NCBI RefSeq assembly: GCF_963576675.1
Contig: NC_088916.1
Coordinates: forward strand, 84,585,501-84,649,500
Direction: 5' to 3'
DNA length: 64,000 bases
Origin: Euphorbia lathyris
Lineage: Eukaryota > Streptophyta > Magnoliopsida > Malpighiales > Euphorbiaceae
The notes below the pieces were generated by a model. That model was not told the origin of the DNA. It saw only the letters and a list, made by a program, of their open reading frames with translations, and did not search any database. Shown in pieces: positions 1-13,335 of the stretch (position 1 is the first letter of the stretch; every line of letters starts with the position of its first letter). The translations under genes were made by a program, and so were the position numbers.

Positions 1-640
1 AGAAGAAGGGTGTAACGGGAAAAGGGCGAATAACCGGGCGTACCACAGAGGTAGGAAGGTAAGATATGAGTATTTAATACTACATTTCAGGCTTAGCTAT
101 AAGCAAGCCAGATGGTTTCGAATCGGTTAATCGAAAGGAACTGATCTTTCTGCAAGAGAATAGGGTGATTTAGGAATAGGAAAGCCAAAAGAAATGGCTA
201 TTTCTTAGAAGATAAGCAACCAAAAGGTGTAACCATTTCGGTGTCTTGTCTAATTACGAGATTCGAAAGAGAAGAAAGCCGGGAAAGGGTGAATAAGCGA
301 AGCGAAAGAAGGCCTAAGCAGCAAGCCAATGGTGAATAAGCAAAATAAGGCCTAAAGCAGCAAGCCTAGGGCTAGGGTTCGTAGACCAGAAGGCAAAAGA
401 CCCTGTTGGGGTGGATTTACGGGTAAGGTATAGCTAAGAATGTTGGATCCCGGGTAAGATAAGTGCCCAGAGGTTCGAAGATGCTCGACGTTACCCAGAG
501 AGGGTAAGATTGGATCTGTTCCCTTACTTGAACCAAGCTAGCTTGGCTAAGAATCCAATATAGAATCTTTACCCGTAACTTCATACCTAAAAGGTTGCCA
601 TCCATATTCCTTACCGCAAGTAAGTGTAAACTTTACCTTA

Positions 641-790
641 GTAGTTCTATTTTCTTAATATCATAAGATAGCATATTTTGCAAAATCAGAGATTTTCATC
701 GAAAAAACCCGGCTTTTAGCAACTTTTTTCATCTAAAATGATAGATTTTAGAACATTCTTTGGCAGTGATAAATCTAGATTGCTCAGCAA
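641..790 (+). repeat. dispersed 140-150 bp repeat, copy 1
   Basis: Runs from AGTTCTATTTTCTTAATATC through the core GATTTTCATCGAAAAAA and GGCTTTTAGCAACTTTTT to GATTGCTCAGCAA. Diverged copies lie at 1,085-1,220 and 25,051-25,200 in the same orientation. No open frame is conserved among the three, so this is a non-coding dispersed repeat. The family was not identified. Confidence 0.85.
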
Positions 791-1084
791 TCTAGGTTCA
801 GTAAGCTTTCTTGAATCATCTACGAGATTTTCGTCTTTACCAATCTCAGTAATAGGTAGACCAATAGATTTAGGTTCATACGCTATGGGTTCATACGCTA
901 CACCAATAGAATAGGTGTAGTTCCGGAGCTATGGTCTACGCCGAGAAGAAAGACGACCCACAGACGAGTTGGTTCCCACACGGCAGCTACAGAGGATGAA
1001 GACTTTGATGGAGATGAAACTTCGTTTCTGATCTGCTTTCACTTAGACTGAGTTTCCCGTAAGATTCAATTCCGCATTCGATTG

Positions 1085-1220
1085 TTAATATCATAAGATA
1101 GCATCTTTTCTAAAATCATAGATTTTCATCGAAAAAACCCGGCTTTTAGCAACTTTTTTATCTAAAATTCTAGATTTTAGAACATGAATTGGCTGTTCTG
1201 AACCTAGATTGCTCAGCAAG
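1085..1220 (+). repeat. dispersed 140-150 bp repeat, copy 2
   Basis: Second copy of the repeat at 641-790, starting at TTAATATCATAAGATAGCAT. It shares the core GATTTTCATCGAAAAAA and ends at GCTCAGCAAG. It differs from copy 1 by scattered substitutions and small indels. Confidence 0.85.
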
Positions 1221-1777
1221 GTACAAATAGCCGCTTTTACCCATAATTGAGGGGCCGCATAGGAGCCTTTGAGAAGCTTTGGAGCGTAATTGAAGGGCAA
1301 GTAGGAGCTTTTACGCTCGGTACAAATAGGCTAATTGTAGCCTAATAGCAACCTTTTTTCCGGTTTCAGATGTGTTTCTAAGAAACGAAGTTTCTGTTCT
1401 AAGCTCGTTCCAACGAGGCTAATATGAGCTTTTACCCGGGCCGCATAGGAGCCTTTGAGCTCGGGAGAAAGCGAAGGTGGCCACATATCCACTCCAACCC
1501 TACAAGGTAAGATGGACAGCCAACGACAGATCCTATGATCCACTTTACCTAGCCTAAAAATAGGGCATCCGAGCCTGTGAAGGTGCGCCTATGGCATATT
1601 CCACACAGATAGACCTTCTCGAATAGGCAAAGAATTGTTGGTCCAGGGTAGGTTCCAGTTCCCAGAGGTTCAAAGATGCTCAACCAAAGGTACGGACGTG
1701 GGGAACTCCTAGTTACCCGGAGAGGCATACTGCCCTTACCTTAGGAGTAGCCCGATCTCTTGGCTAAGATCTCATAT

Positions 1778-1786
1778 CGTAAGAGA
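1778..1786 (+). promoter_or_regulatory. mitochondrial promoter-like CRTAAGAGA match
   Basis: CGTAAGAGA preceded by CATAT matches the dicot mitochondrial nonanucleotide promoter core CRTAAGAGA. No gene follows at a sensible distance, so it may be a chance match or an orphan promoter. Confidence 0.25.
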
Positions 1787-2030
1787 AGGTCAAGCTAGCT
1801 AGTCTGTTTACGTTCGAAGGAACGAATAAAGTAAGATAGTCGTCGGAACGAAGAGTATAATTAACTGGAGAAAGCAAGTAACGAATGAAAGCAATAAAGA
1901 TAAGATATACAAAGTGTACCGCGATTAGTTTAGCCCTTTCTTCATAGGCAGTGCTCTCTTGTTGAGGCTGAGCTCTTACTAATTCTATTACTAAGATAAT
2001 GTAATGTAATTGATGAACATCTGAAAGGAT

Positions 2031-2087
2031 GCTCTCGAAGGAAAGCTTTGATGGCTCTCGAAGGAAAGCTTTGATGGCTCTCGAAGG
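2031..2087 (+). repeat. 23-bp tandem repeat, about 2.5 units
   Basis: The unit starting GCTCTCGAAGGAAAGCTTTG is repeated head to tail at 2,031 and 2,054, with a partial third unit at 2,077. Non-coding minisatellite. Confidence 0.85.
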
Positions 2088-2253
2088 CCTAAAGCCGGGC
2101 TAGAGGCACTAAAAGAAAGCAGGGCAAAGAAAGCATGAAGCCTAGGGCCGCTAGGGAGTCTGATAATGTTACCGGTTAAAAACCAGACTTGGAGGTGAAA
2201 AAGCCTAATAGGCAGGCTAGAGAAAAGGGTTCCTAAGCAGCTAGAAGAAAGCA

Positions 2254-2303
2254 GGGTAAAGAAAGTGAGTTCCAAGCCGGGTAAAGAAAGTGAGTTCCAA
2301 GCC
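2254..2303 (+). repeat. 25-bp tandem repeat, 2 units
   Basis: Two identical 25-bp units beginning GGGTAAAGAAAGTGAGTTCC lie at 2,254 and 2,279. Just downstream (2,494-2,555) another short motif, GCAAAGCCAGCAAGCAAGT, is also doubled. Confidence 0.85.
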
Positions 2304-2440
2304 GGCTAGAGGCTCATAAGCAGGATCGGGAAAAGGATTGCTAAGCAGCCAAAACCGGTAGGAAGGTCACCAATGAGTATTAAATACGTAATTGATGGGG
2401 CATGCTCCAGAGGTATTGAAGCCTATATGCCTCTTTCTTT

Positions 2441-5400
2441 ACCCACTAAGTAAGAAGTAGAAGTCCGAGGGTTTGGAAAGAAAGAACGGGAACAAAGCAA
2501 AGCCAGCAAGCAAGTTCCCCAAGGGTAAGCAAAGCAAAGCCAGCAAGCAAGTCACGAAGCAAGCCCCAAGGAAGCAAAGGCAAGCAAAGCGAGGAATAAA
2601 ACATAAATATGGGTTTTCACACGTGATTTCATTTCTAGAATGAGTAGGCGAAAGCGCAAAGGCAAAGAAAGAAGGCAAAAAGATAGGTTATAGCCCCAGA
2701 TAGATATCCGGATAGCCATTGTGGCAAAGAGTTGGTAGCATGAATTGATCGAGGTCGATTTCTCGTTCATTCGTATCCGGCCGAATCATCTTCCCCAGCC
2801 AATGGAGGTAACCTTATTCATGATCGACCCACAGCTAATGCCCCTTGATGAACCTATTTGTTTATAACTCCAGCTAATTTATTCTGATTTTCCTATTTAG
2901 CCTGACTTCACGACACTTGATTATTTTAGGTTCGGGGTAATGTTAGGTAATCCTCCTTAAACTCCTGATTACCTGTTAGTTATGGCCGAGATAGAAAGAT
3001 TTATCAGTTAGATGTGGATCCGCGTTGCTCCGGTCATATTTAACAAGCCATTTGTTAGAACATGGGTACACTTTGATTTGCCAGCTGGATCTTAGTTCAC
3101 TGTATTAATTCTTCTTAGGGAAGATTAAAGGAGAGGTTCACTTGTCATCATCTCACTTCCTCTTCATGACAATGCGGCTGGGAAAAATCAATATCAATCA
3201 ATTTCTTCTATAAGCGAATTGGATCCCGACCCAAATCAAATTAGATGCCGATTTCATTCCAGTAGTACCCGTTGCTTGTTTTGTTGGGTTGGTTGGAGTG
3301 CTTTAATCAGACTTGACCGAGTAGATCATGTTGGGATCTTCCTTCACCATGAATGATCCTCCAGGAGAAGCATCTCATGGCACACCATTGATCAATAAGA
3401 CAGGAGAAAGAGAATATACGGGGAGAACCCCCATTCCTATCAGCGTGAAATGACATTCATTCAATCAGTCCTCTCCTCCGCTCTCTCTGTCCCTGGCTTC
3501 TACTTTCACATACCTTCTGGCCTCAGTCGTTGACTTGGCCCCTTCCGCTCCTCCATTTAACAAGCAATTTAGTGGTTGTTCACTTCTGAACGAAGCTATT
3601 GGGATAGCGGCTTTGATAGCGCTTTCTCAATGAGAGAGATCATATCGTGGTAGAGCTCCTATCCGTGCTTTGACAAATCCCTCTCTGGTGTCATCTACTG
3701 GCTGACTGCACACTGCCTTCTGCCTGACTATGGCTTTTAGAAAGCAAGATTCCTCCGTTTATCACTCTATAGAAAGAACATCCCATACAGAGTCTTTCAA
3801 CTAAGCTCTCATCGATAGAGCCCCTTTCTCTTTGATTCTTGTATACAAGTCTGGTAGTCAATTGTTCTAGCAAGGATGGGCTAGTTGCCTCGCCTAACCC
3901 GCCCCTTTGACTGATGATCGATATGACAAAAGTCATCTCTCTTGATCCTTATATGACGCAATTCATAGATTTGGGCAAGTCAGAGTGAAATCAAAGTCAA
4001 GTTATTGGCAGGGGATCGCTCATACCTACTCAATGAGAATGCTCTCAAGTCCAGTCAATGTCTTTTTGATGATACGATTATCAGGTGCGAACTCAGATAA
4101 GGAGGGGGCCCTACCAGTCATAGTGTTCACTCTTCCCCATAAGAAGAAGAACTCAATTCCTGGGGTTTTTTGTTCCGTAGAAGCTTTTTCAACCCCATAT
4201 CCGCTGGAAGCAGCGTTTGAAGGAAGAGTGCTTTCCCGAGGGGAGATAGAAGACATGAATCGACTGTTCACCCTACTCCATGAGATGGAGCTAATCTTCT
4301 GACTGGACTCTTGCTTTTGTGCCTTCTTGCAAGAGAATGGGAAACCTAATGCTTTGAGTTGGGCTTCATTGATGGCTTTACCCGGACGGATCACACGAAG
4401 CCGTTTGTGCCAACTAGCTGTCTTTCATGGTTCATGGGCTCGGGAGCTAGAGCATTAGGAGACCATTCCTTCTTCGTTCGTCCATTAAGCCAAGCGGGAG
4501 AAGTCATGCTTTTAGGTGGCTGACTTGCTTGATGTGAGGAGTCTTCTCCATCTCATCTCCGGCTAGTTGAGTGGGAGTTGCATTCCGCTACTATGACAGC
4601 AACAGCCGGAACTCTTACCCTTTCAATCGAAGGTGCTGGCTACTCAATCAATTGCATATAGAAAGCCCTTGCTCGGGCACAACCAGACTTTGAGTTTGAT
4701 TCCTTAGCAAAAAAACAATCCGAAGCCGATGGATGGTCAAGCTTCCGCCCTGCTTCTCTTCACCTCAGTCTTAGGAAGAGTGGGAGGGGAGCTCTGATCC
4801 CTACCCTACTCAATCAATCTCGTATCTAAGGAAAGGCTGTTTCCGATCAAGTAGAGTGGCATTCCGCTCTTCTTCTCCGCTTCCTTGCCTTCAACCGGCC
4901 TTCAAAGTCATAGTTTTCCCTGCTGGCCATTCATCAGGTTCACTTCTCTGATCTTGGCCTGTGATTAAGAGGAACTCCTTGCCAGTCATAAGGGTCCCTC
5001 CTCGGCAGTCATAGTGGTTGCGCTCCTTTCCTCTGTCTTTGACTTTGGTCCCAGAGTTTTGAGGCTGGCTTTATTTAGTGGTCGGTCGGCCTTCCTAACA
5101 TCATGCCTCCGTGGACGGGCGGCATGCTCCATTGTTGGTATTGCACAGTCGGTCCAGCATGAGTAGATCAGTCCGAGTTTAGTCCGAACAGTACGAATAT
5201 ACCGAGTCGAGTAGTAGCCTCATAGAGGAAGACGAGGAGTAGGATCCTCAGTGGATGAGATGTTTATTGAGGAGTAGGCTTAACCATGCGGAGGAGCACC
5301 TTAACGTTTTATGCCCGGAAAGTCCCAGTTGGGTAGGTCAAAACTTCCGGTATGGGACAAGCGAAGCGATCGGCCGGTTGGTGAGTCTTTTTGAGCTCGG

Positions 5401-6499
5401 AAGGAAATGTGCCTCGTACTTCGCGTCAACGATCTTTGTATGTACTGGTCTCGAAAAGCTAAATCCTTTCCCCTTCTTCTTGGGATTATGAGTTCCTGTT
5501 CCACTAGGGCTAGACTAATAAAATAAGCCACTCAGATTCGGGTCTTCTCAAACGGTGAAGACTTTAAGGTACCAGGGAAGAAGAATTCCCTATTCAGTTC
5601 TTGTTCTTCCGACATCGGATATTGCCCGACTAAAGCGATGTCTCTTGCAATCCTAACCAACATCGCTTCGGTAGCTCAGTTAGCATCAAAGGACACATGG
5701 GGGTCTCGAAACGAATGTTTTCGATTAGTAACATGGGGTCGCCCCATACCTTCTTAGGTACCAGCATAATAGGCAGAGACAGAGCTACGATTCCCCAGGG
5801 CGAGGGAAAAAGACTGACCCACAGGCTCTACCGACTCCGGTGGAGGGGGTTTGTTTTTTGTCTTTCTGTAATAAGTAAGAGATTCTTAAGGTGCGAAAAG
5901 CAGTGAACGCAGTGAACGAGCAAAAGCAGCTCTCTTGATAAGGAGAGGAGCGAAAAGAAGCCAACGCAAATTTCCATGTTTAGAGGCCCTTATACTTTCT
6001 TTTTGTGTAACACTAGAAAGAATAAAAACCTAGACCAGTAGTACTAACGAGGGAGAGACCAGACCACCGATAATTAACCAATCCTATAGCCACTATAAAA
6101 GCGGTTTTGCGCCTTTTTTCGGGCATTCCCATACGAGTTGCATTCCTGGTATCAAATGATGTCAGAATTTCCACTGTGGATGGGTAAGTCCTTTTGCACT
6201 CTTTGGTATCCTAGGGTTCGTTATTGTTTTGATGTGAATAAAGAAATTCAATGTTTACTCACACCGACCGCGGATTTCCAAGGTGTGCAACCAATACCTG
6301 GCCGACTGACTCAGTCGGTTGAGGGAGCTGGAAAGGATGCGTATCCCTGGCGGGTTCCAGCTCGAACGATTGGTCGAACTTTTGGAGGAGGATCGGGAAC
6401 CAGCTAAGGCACCGTAGCGTCCCCTAAAGGCGTAACTGACAGGTTCTGTTCTATCTTCCCCTTCGAGTCATCCCGTACTCCAAAAAAGCATAGGTGAGG
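2441..6499. other. non-coding DNA without recognisable genes
   Basis: Mitochondrial-looking sequence with many stops in all frames. The only open frame over 100 codons on the plus strand is at 3,985-4,302. Text around 5,650 (GCTTCGGTAGCTCAGTTAGC) resembles a tRNA D-arm but no cloverleaf follows. An 89-codon open frame at 6,138-6,407 runs up to the rRNA fragment and has no recognised relatives. Confidence 0.5.
3985..4302 (+). CDS. hypothetical ORF, 105 aa
   Basis: An ATG-initiated open frame of 105 codons. The product is not recognised and shows no membrane segment, signal peptide or motif that I can name. A 122-codon frame overlaps it on the opposite strand (4,026-4,394), so at least one of the two is fortuitous. 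Plant mitochondrial intergenic DNA commonly holds open frames of this size without function. No promoter-like motif or neighbouring gene supports expression. Confidence 0.15.
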   Translation: MKSKSSYWQGIAHTYSMRMLSSPVNVFLMIRLSGANSDKEGALPVIVFTLPHKKKNSIPGVFCSVEAFSTPYPLEAAFEGRVLSRGEIEDMNRLFTLLHEMELIF

Positions 6500-6716
6500 T
6501 CCGGAGATTGGCCCTCGAGTGCAAAGGCAGAAGGGAGCTTGACTGCAAGACCCACCCGTCGAGCAGGGACGAAAGTCGGCCTTAGTGATCCGACGGTGCC
6601 GAGTGGAAGGGCCGTCGCTCAACGGATAAAAGTTACTCTAGGGATAACAGGCTGATCTTCCCCAAGAGCTCACATCGATGGGAAGGTTTGGCACCTCGAT
6701 GTCGGCTCTTCGCCAC
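6500..6716 (+). rRNA. rrn23: plastid-like 23S rRNA fragment (domain V)
   Basis: About 217 bases of large-subunit rRNA around the peptidyl-transferase region. They include the nearly invariant CTCAACGGATAAAAGTTAC, GGGATAACAGGCTGATC and GGTTTGGCACCTCGATGTCG. The stretch GGAGATTGGCCCTCGAGTGC and the ending CGGCTCTTCGCCAC fit the plastid 23S form as I remember it better than mitochondrial 26S, so this is probably a plastid-to-mitochondrion transfer. The rest of the roughly 2.8-kb gene is absent on both sides: the match stops abruptly at GCCAC and begins near CCGGAGATTGG. It is a non-functional fragment. Confidence 0.87.
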
Positions 6717-9700
6717 TTTCTACTTTTCTTCTCGGTCAAGCTTATGAAGATAGAGCAGAAGCGAATTCATACCGATGGACTCAAGCTCCTTCTTCAGATG
6801 TTACAACATACCTAGAAGCCAACTTCTTTCTTATCTCATCTCCCAGTTCTCTAATTATGCAATTTCCCGATGCTGAGAGTAGATCAAACCCTTTTCTTTT
6901 CACAGGAAGAAAAGACCAGCTCCTGTGGAATAAGACGGAGAGAGGTAAATTGTTTTTTCCGGTCAACCCTTCTATAAGTCATCCTTTGAAGTTATCCTTG
7001 TTCTCTCTCTAGGAAGAGTCTTGGTATTGGATCTGCTCGCACCGGCCCGACTAACTGTTCATTCTGTCTTTACCTACTTGAATGCCTCCGTATATTGAAG
7101 GAAGCCGATACCTTTCTTTTATTCTCAACTAACCGGCTGACCAACTTGTCCTTCCTACCAGATACATGGCTTACATACCAGGCTCAACATTGTTGGAAAA
7201 CAATCGAATCGAGTCCTTGTGAATGGGCAGAGCCAGGTGCTCTTATTTTAACGACGGTAAGGACCCATTACTTGCGAAACTACTTCGTATGTCTTCTCTT
7301 TTTCTTCTCTTCGAGTATAGGATCAGAAAGAAGCTGATAGAGTCTTAAAGTGGCAACTACTGCCCTGCCCTTTTGTTTTGTATTGTAATAACTTAACTTG
7401 TCAAAGCAATCGCTTGTTTTGTCACACTGGCGAAGGGCGGTCAAAAGAAAAGATAAGAGCCACCTAACTAACTTAACTTTAAAGATGAACTTGGTTAGAC
7501 CGAGCATTGAAAATACGATTATCCAACGAGGTGCCATGGGCAAATCTTTCTAATTCATTCACTTAAAGGCTGGTTCTGAACGCCGTGTAACATCATCTTC
7601 AACCAACCTCCACCGTACGTACCTTTCGGTGCGGTCACTAAAGAATTGCTTTTTTTTACACTAAACAGCTGCTTATATACGGCTTACTAAAAGACTGACT
7701 TTCATTCATTAGGCCAGCATGAAATTAAGAAAGAGAGATGTGCCTAAGGCGGCATGCAAGCAAACTCTGCACGCTAAGAAAAAAGGGGAGATGTTCGCAA
7801 TTACTACCACAAGAAAGCTGCCCCTATCTCTAAAGGGGCCCATCACTTCGTTCATACCTTCTTGGCTTAGGCTTCCAACTGAACCAATTTCATTGCCTTG
7901 TCGCCCGCCGCTAGCAGAGGAAAAGCGCTTGAAATGAAAAGCGCGCTAAAAAACGTTGCTTCTGTCAGCCTTTCTGTGCAAGAGTCCACCAATTACAGAA
8001 GAGAGGATTACCGTACATACAAGAGTCTTCCAGTTCTTACGTAAGCTTTTTCTTACCAGTCAAGTAGTACAACAACTGTATCTTATAGCCCGGCGCGGTG
8101 AGTCGCCTTTTGAATTCCGTAGATAGAAGAAACTATTAGATTAGAAGGAGTAGGTGAGTGAGTCCTCACTGCCCTGAGCGATTTCGATCACCTAGCAAGA
8201 CTTTTATTTGGTAGGTAACATCGCATCGCCGAAGCGTATCATCAGATTTGACTTCGAAGGAAGGAACTCGAAGTGAGACGACACCGTCTTGTGCAACGCA
8301 ACTACCATTGCGCCTTCTATCATCTTATATCCGGTAGACTTGGTAAAAAAAGGCCCCGACTTATTTCAAGAATTAGAGTTCGACCGCACCCTTTTTGGGT
8401 TTTGGGGAGGATAAAGTTCCTTGCCAACTATCGACCCCGATCTCTTTTCATTTGTTTTGGGTATTACCAAACCTAGCCTAGCCTTCGTCAATTACACTAA
8501 AGCGGAGCACCCAACTATGGAAGGAAAGGCCCCCCTAAGGGTTAGGTTAGTAAATCCGGCCCGAGACGCGTTCGTTGACAAAACCGCCGTAGGAATAGAG
8601 ACCTTTCAATAGAACAGAGGCGAACTGATCAACGAGAAAGAGGCCCTACTCACTACAAACGAATACACCACAAGATCGAACTGCACTCATGCCTCTCCTG
8701 CATCAAGTTCCCCCCCCTATGTAGTGATTCTATCAATCATGTACGTAGGTAGGCCCTCCATTCTGATTGGTATATCATGAAAAAAGAAAGCCATTTGCAC
8801 CAGGCGCACTGCTGCCCAGATGTCTTTCTAAGTCAAGTAATGGTGACCCGCCGAAGACTGGAGCCTCGTAACATGTTGACGAAGACCTACGAACTGAGGG
8901 TTCCATCAGTAGAGGGTACGACTTTGCCTCCCCGGAAGAACCCCGCTCTCTAGCCGACTGATGCCGTTGATCATATAACTGAGAGGGAACGTGTCCACAC
9001 ACATTAGAGGTGAACGATCAGAGATGTCCTCTAATCACCACGATGAGGCTGGTCTGCTCCCTTTTTTAGTAGACTCCGCTATGAATATTCATGAAGAAAT
9101 GAATGTCGGGCTCTTTCTTTCACTGCTAACCCTCTTAATGCTGATACTTTCTGTTTCGTCGATCCCCAAGCTTGTGGTCCTCCTTTGAGTGTGGGTTCAA
9201 TTGGATGAATCCGTCAAGTCAAGGTCAACGTATGTAGCAGCAAGGATGGTGCATCGCCTATTTTTTTTCTCGTTCTTGCTCGGGAGCCAAAACCCGCCTG
9301 ATACCTACTGTACTGGACCTTCGACCAGGCATTCTACCCTTGTCGAATCGGAACCAACCACCACTGCATTGCGCTCGAACAGTTGAGCGGCCGCCGGCCG
9401 GCAACTTCCGTACACAGATATAGATTCATTCTTCGTACCTGGTCCAACATCATAACCCTTCGCGGGTTGGTCAGAAGTCAGTCTTGTTTGGTAAGATGGA
9501 ATTGGACAAAGAAAAGAGAGAGAGTGCTCGACCGGAACAACGGGCAACAAAGACCGTAATTACATAGAAAACAGCTCCTCCCCTTATTCGTCTTTAAGGC
9601 TTTAAGGCGAACCGAACCGTATGGCGCCTGGAAAGAAAGAGACCTCACCTTCTCGTAGATGGTGTCAGTAAGAGCCAGTTTTTTATCCCCCGTTGACCTT

Positions 9701-9853
9701 CTTTTTTAGATAGAATCTTCAATGAGTGGAAAGAAGCAACCTTACTAAGAAAGGTGCTTGTTGAGTAAGGCCGAGAGCCCAAGCCCCTTTTGAGAAGAAG
9801 AGGGGCTGCCCTCTTTTCCGCACCAATCCTTATTTACTACTACATCTTTTTAG
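6717..9853. other. non-coding DNA upstream of trnK
   Basis: No known gene is recognised. Scattered open frames of 60-90 codons occur on both strands. One, at 8,991-9,188, has a hydrophobic C-terminal half. Around 7,605-7,640 the minus strand can fold into a hairpin vaguely like group II intron domain V. The segment could include intron sequence, but no exon was recognised. Confidence 0.45.
8991..9188 (+). CDS. hypothetical 65-aa ORF with a hydrophobic segment
   Basis: Small ATG-initiated open frame. Residues about 39-65 form one hydrophobic stretch (LFLSLLTLLMLILSV followed by IPKLVVLL) compatible with a membrane helix. The N-terminal half is polar. No family was recognised. It lies about 670 bp upstream of trnK and no promoter-like motif was found. 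It may well be random. Confidence 0.15.
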   Translation: MSTHIRGERSEMSSNHHDEAGLLPFLVDSAMNIHEEMNVGLFLSLLTLLMLILSVSSIPKLVVLL

Positions 9854-9926
9854 GGGTGTATAGCTCAGTTGGTAGAGCATTGGGCTTTTAACCTAATGGT
9901 CGCAGGTTCAAGTCCTGCTATACCCA
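9854..9926 (+). tRNA. trnK: tRNA-Lys (anticodon TTT), mitochondrial type
   Basis: A complete 73-nt cloverleaf. The acceptor GGGTGTA pairs with TATACCC (one G-T pair). The D-arm is AGCTCAGTTGGTAGAGC. The anticodon stem TTGGG/CCTAA encloses loop CTTTTAA with anticodon TTT. The T-arm is GCAGG-TTCAAGT-CCTGC, with discriminator A. The CCA end is not encoded, as usual for plant mitochondria. The sequence matches the native angiosperm mitochondrial trnK(UUU) as I know it. It decodes AAA and AAG in organelle translation. It is the only RNA gene in the window that looks intact. Confidence 0.96.
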
Positions 9927-10486
9927 AATCTACCTTACACTATAGCAAGATTTTTAGAGTCCTAAGTTTTTCGTGGGCGTGGGCTTAGTCTAAAACATCA
10001 TCATTATTTACATCCTTATTTGGTGCGTAGGGTGACGTCTTTTCAAATGAGTGATTGTTCTAGTTCAACTATGATTGTAGTTTACTCTAGATCTAATGAG
10101 TTTTGTTGACGACCTCGCGTACCCATTTTCTATAGGCAGGCTGTTGATGGGAATTGCATTTCCGTGGTTGAGATTCGATTCAACCATGTCAGCCATACCC
10201 TGAACTTGGTTAACCGGAACACCATAGTGAAAAGTTGTGCGTAGGGGTGGTTATAGAGAATAGAATATATTCTATATATTCTATTCTTATTATATAGTGA
10301 AAAAAAGTTCCTCTAAGCTCTTTGAATCAGCGTAGGGTGGGTATACATAATTAGAAAACAAACATCATTATTCTTTTGAATAATTGTCACTTACTTCTTT
10401 CATAAAGAAGGTTCGTAGGCGGGTATAGAATGGATTTCCTACTTCTGGGCGTAGGGTGACTTCTTTTTACTTTTTGTTCAACTATG
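9927..10486. other. intergenic DNA with degenerate GCGTAGGGTG repeats
   Basis: No gene. The motif GCGTAGGGTG, with flanking similarity such as TCAACTATGATTG, recurs near 10,025, 10,331 and 10,449, with looser relatives near 10,240 and 10,411. This suggests a degenerate repeat array leading up to the Copia fragment. Confidence 0.5.
10257..10287. repeat. AT-rich inverted repeat (hairpin)
   Basis: Perfect 13-bp arms (AGAATAGAATATA and its complement) are separated by a 5-base loop. There is no T-tract typical of a bacterial-style terminator. Stem-loops of this kind can mark RNA 3' ends in mitochondria, but no gene ends here. Confidence 0.7.
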
Positions 10487-11105
10487 ATTGGTAGTAAACC
10501 TCAAGTTTTACACTTTTAGCTACGAGCATCACTTGGTATTTATTATTAATAATGTCAAACTTGAGAGGCTTAGTAAGAATATCTGCAATTTGATCATGCG
10601 ACTTCACATACTTGAGCTGCACCTCCTTGTTTGCAATACAACCTCTAAGAAAATGATATCGTGTGTCAATGTGCTTGCTTCGGTTATAGAATACTGGATT
10701 CTTTGCCAAATCAGCACTTGCTTCCTTCTGTGCCATTTTCAGCTCCTTTATTAAATTTCTAAGCCAGATTGCATGACAAGCACACGATGTGGCAGTAACA
10801 TATTCAACTTCACAAGTGGAGAGCATCACAATCGTTTCTTGGAAAAAAATGTAAAATATTTCTAAGATAGAAAACAAAGCCAGTAGTACTTTTTATATCA
10901 TCCAAGTCTCCAGCCCAATCACTATCACAACAACCCAACTTATTAGAGATTGAATAGAATAACCCGTAATCAAGCAAGTGGACCCTTACCCTTGATATAG
11001 CGTAGCGGAGAATCCTCTTGGTTGGCTGTCTTCAAATGAGTCATGGTAGATGTCTCCATGAAGCGACTAACTAGCCCAACTCCAAAGAGAAGATATGGCC
11101 GTCAA
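10487..11105 (-). pseudogene. Copia retrotransposon RT/RNase H fragment
   Basis: The minus strand encodes the C-terminal part of a Ty1/Copia polyprotein. The sequence around 10,895-10,935 gives the RNase H start (SDWAGDLDDIKSTTG). An open frame at 10,482-10,877 then carries CEVEYVTATSCACHAIWLRN, RSKHIDTRYHFLR and QIADILTKPLKFD, all typical of plant Copia RNase H ends. The frame is broken between the two parts, and the segment between KEAS and AKNPVF lacks residues normally present, so there is an internal deletion. LTRs, integrase and gag are absent. This is a nuclear-derived fragment in organelle-like DNA. Confidence 0.88.
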
Positions 11106-13016
<1,911 letters not shown>

Positions 13017-13335
13017 CTTGGCTTGGCTGATACTTTCTTAAAACCACCAATATAAGCATAATATGGATATGGAGCCGAATAGAGAAGATTTAAGGGCTGT
13101 GGAAAAGAAAGAAAATGAGACATTCAAGGAGTATGCACAAAAGTGAAGAGATAAAGCTGCTCAAGTAATTCCACCTTTAACTGAAAAAGAAAAATCCCTA
13201 ACCTTGAAGCCTTTAAATAATGGATCTAATAGGGTCTTGATCACAAGTCATTTGAGAGTTGAACACAAAATTTTTCCTCCAATGCCATAGACTCCCAATT
13301 GTGATACCAAAAATGGAACTTCAATCATATTTTTG
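13017..13335 (+). pseudogene. Ty3/Gypsy gag fragment
   Basis: The plus strand from about 13,056 reads NREDLRAVEKKENETFKEYA, then QK-stop-RDKAAQVIPPLTEKE, matching the conserved capsid region of plant Gypsy gag polyproteins (FKEYAQRWR-like core). The normal Trp codon is TGA here (13,144-13,146), a nonsense change. A frame disruption lies just upstream, near LADTFLK. Both ends stop abruptly, with no LTR. It is another nuclear-derived retroelement fragment and cannot be functional. Confidence 0.78.

Larger units (their letters stand above)
1..2440. other. repeat-rich non-coding DNA
   Basis: No gene is recognised here. The stretch is built from short imperfect repeats. It holds the motif GAGGTTCGAAGATGCTCGA near 471 (diverged near 1,661), which recurs at 60,190-60,740. 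It also holds two copies of a 140-150 bp repeat, two copies of a block around GCTTTTACCC (near 1,236 and 1,430), and tandem 23-bp and 25-bp units near 2,031 and 2,254. Short open frames exist but none resembles a known protein. Confidence 0.5.

Noticed and set aside
7605..7640. Possible minus-strand group II domain V (GGTACGTACGGT side)
   Set aside because: The 5' half departs too far from the GAGCCGTATG consensus and no intron context was recognised.
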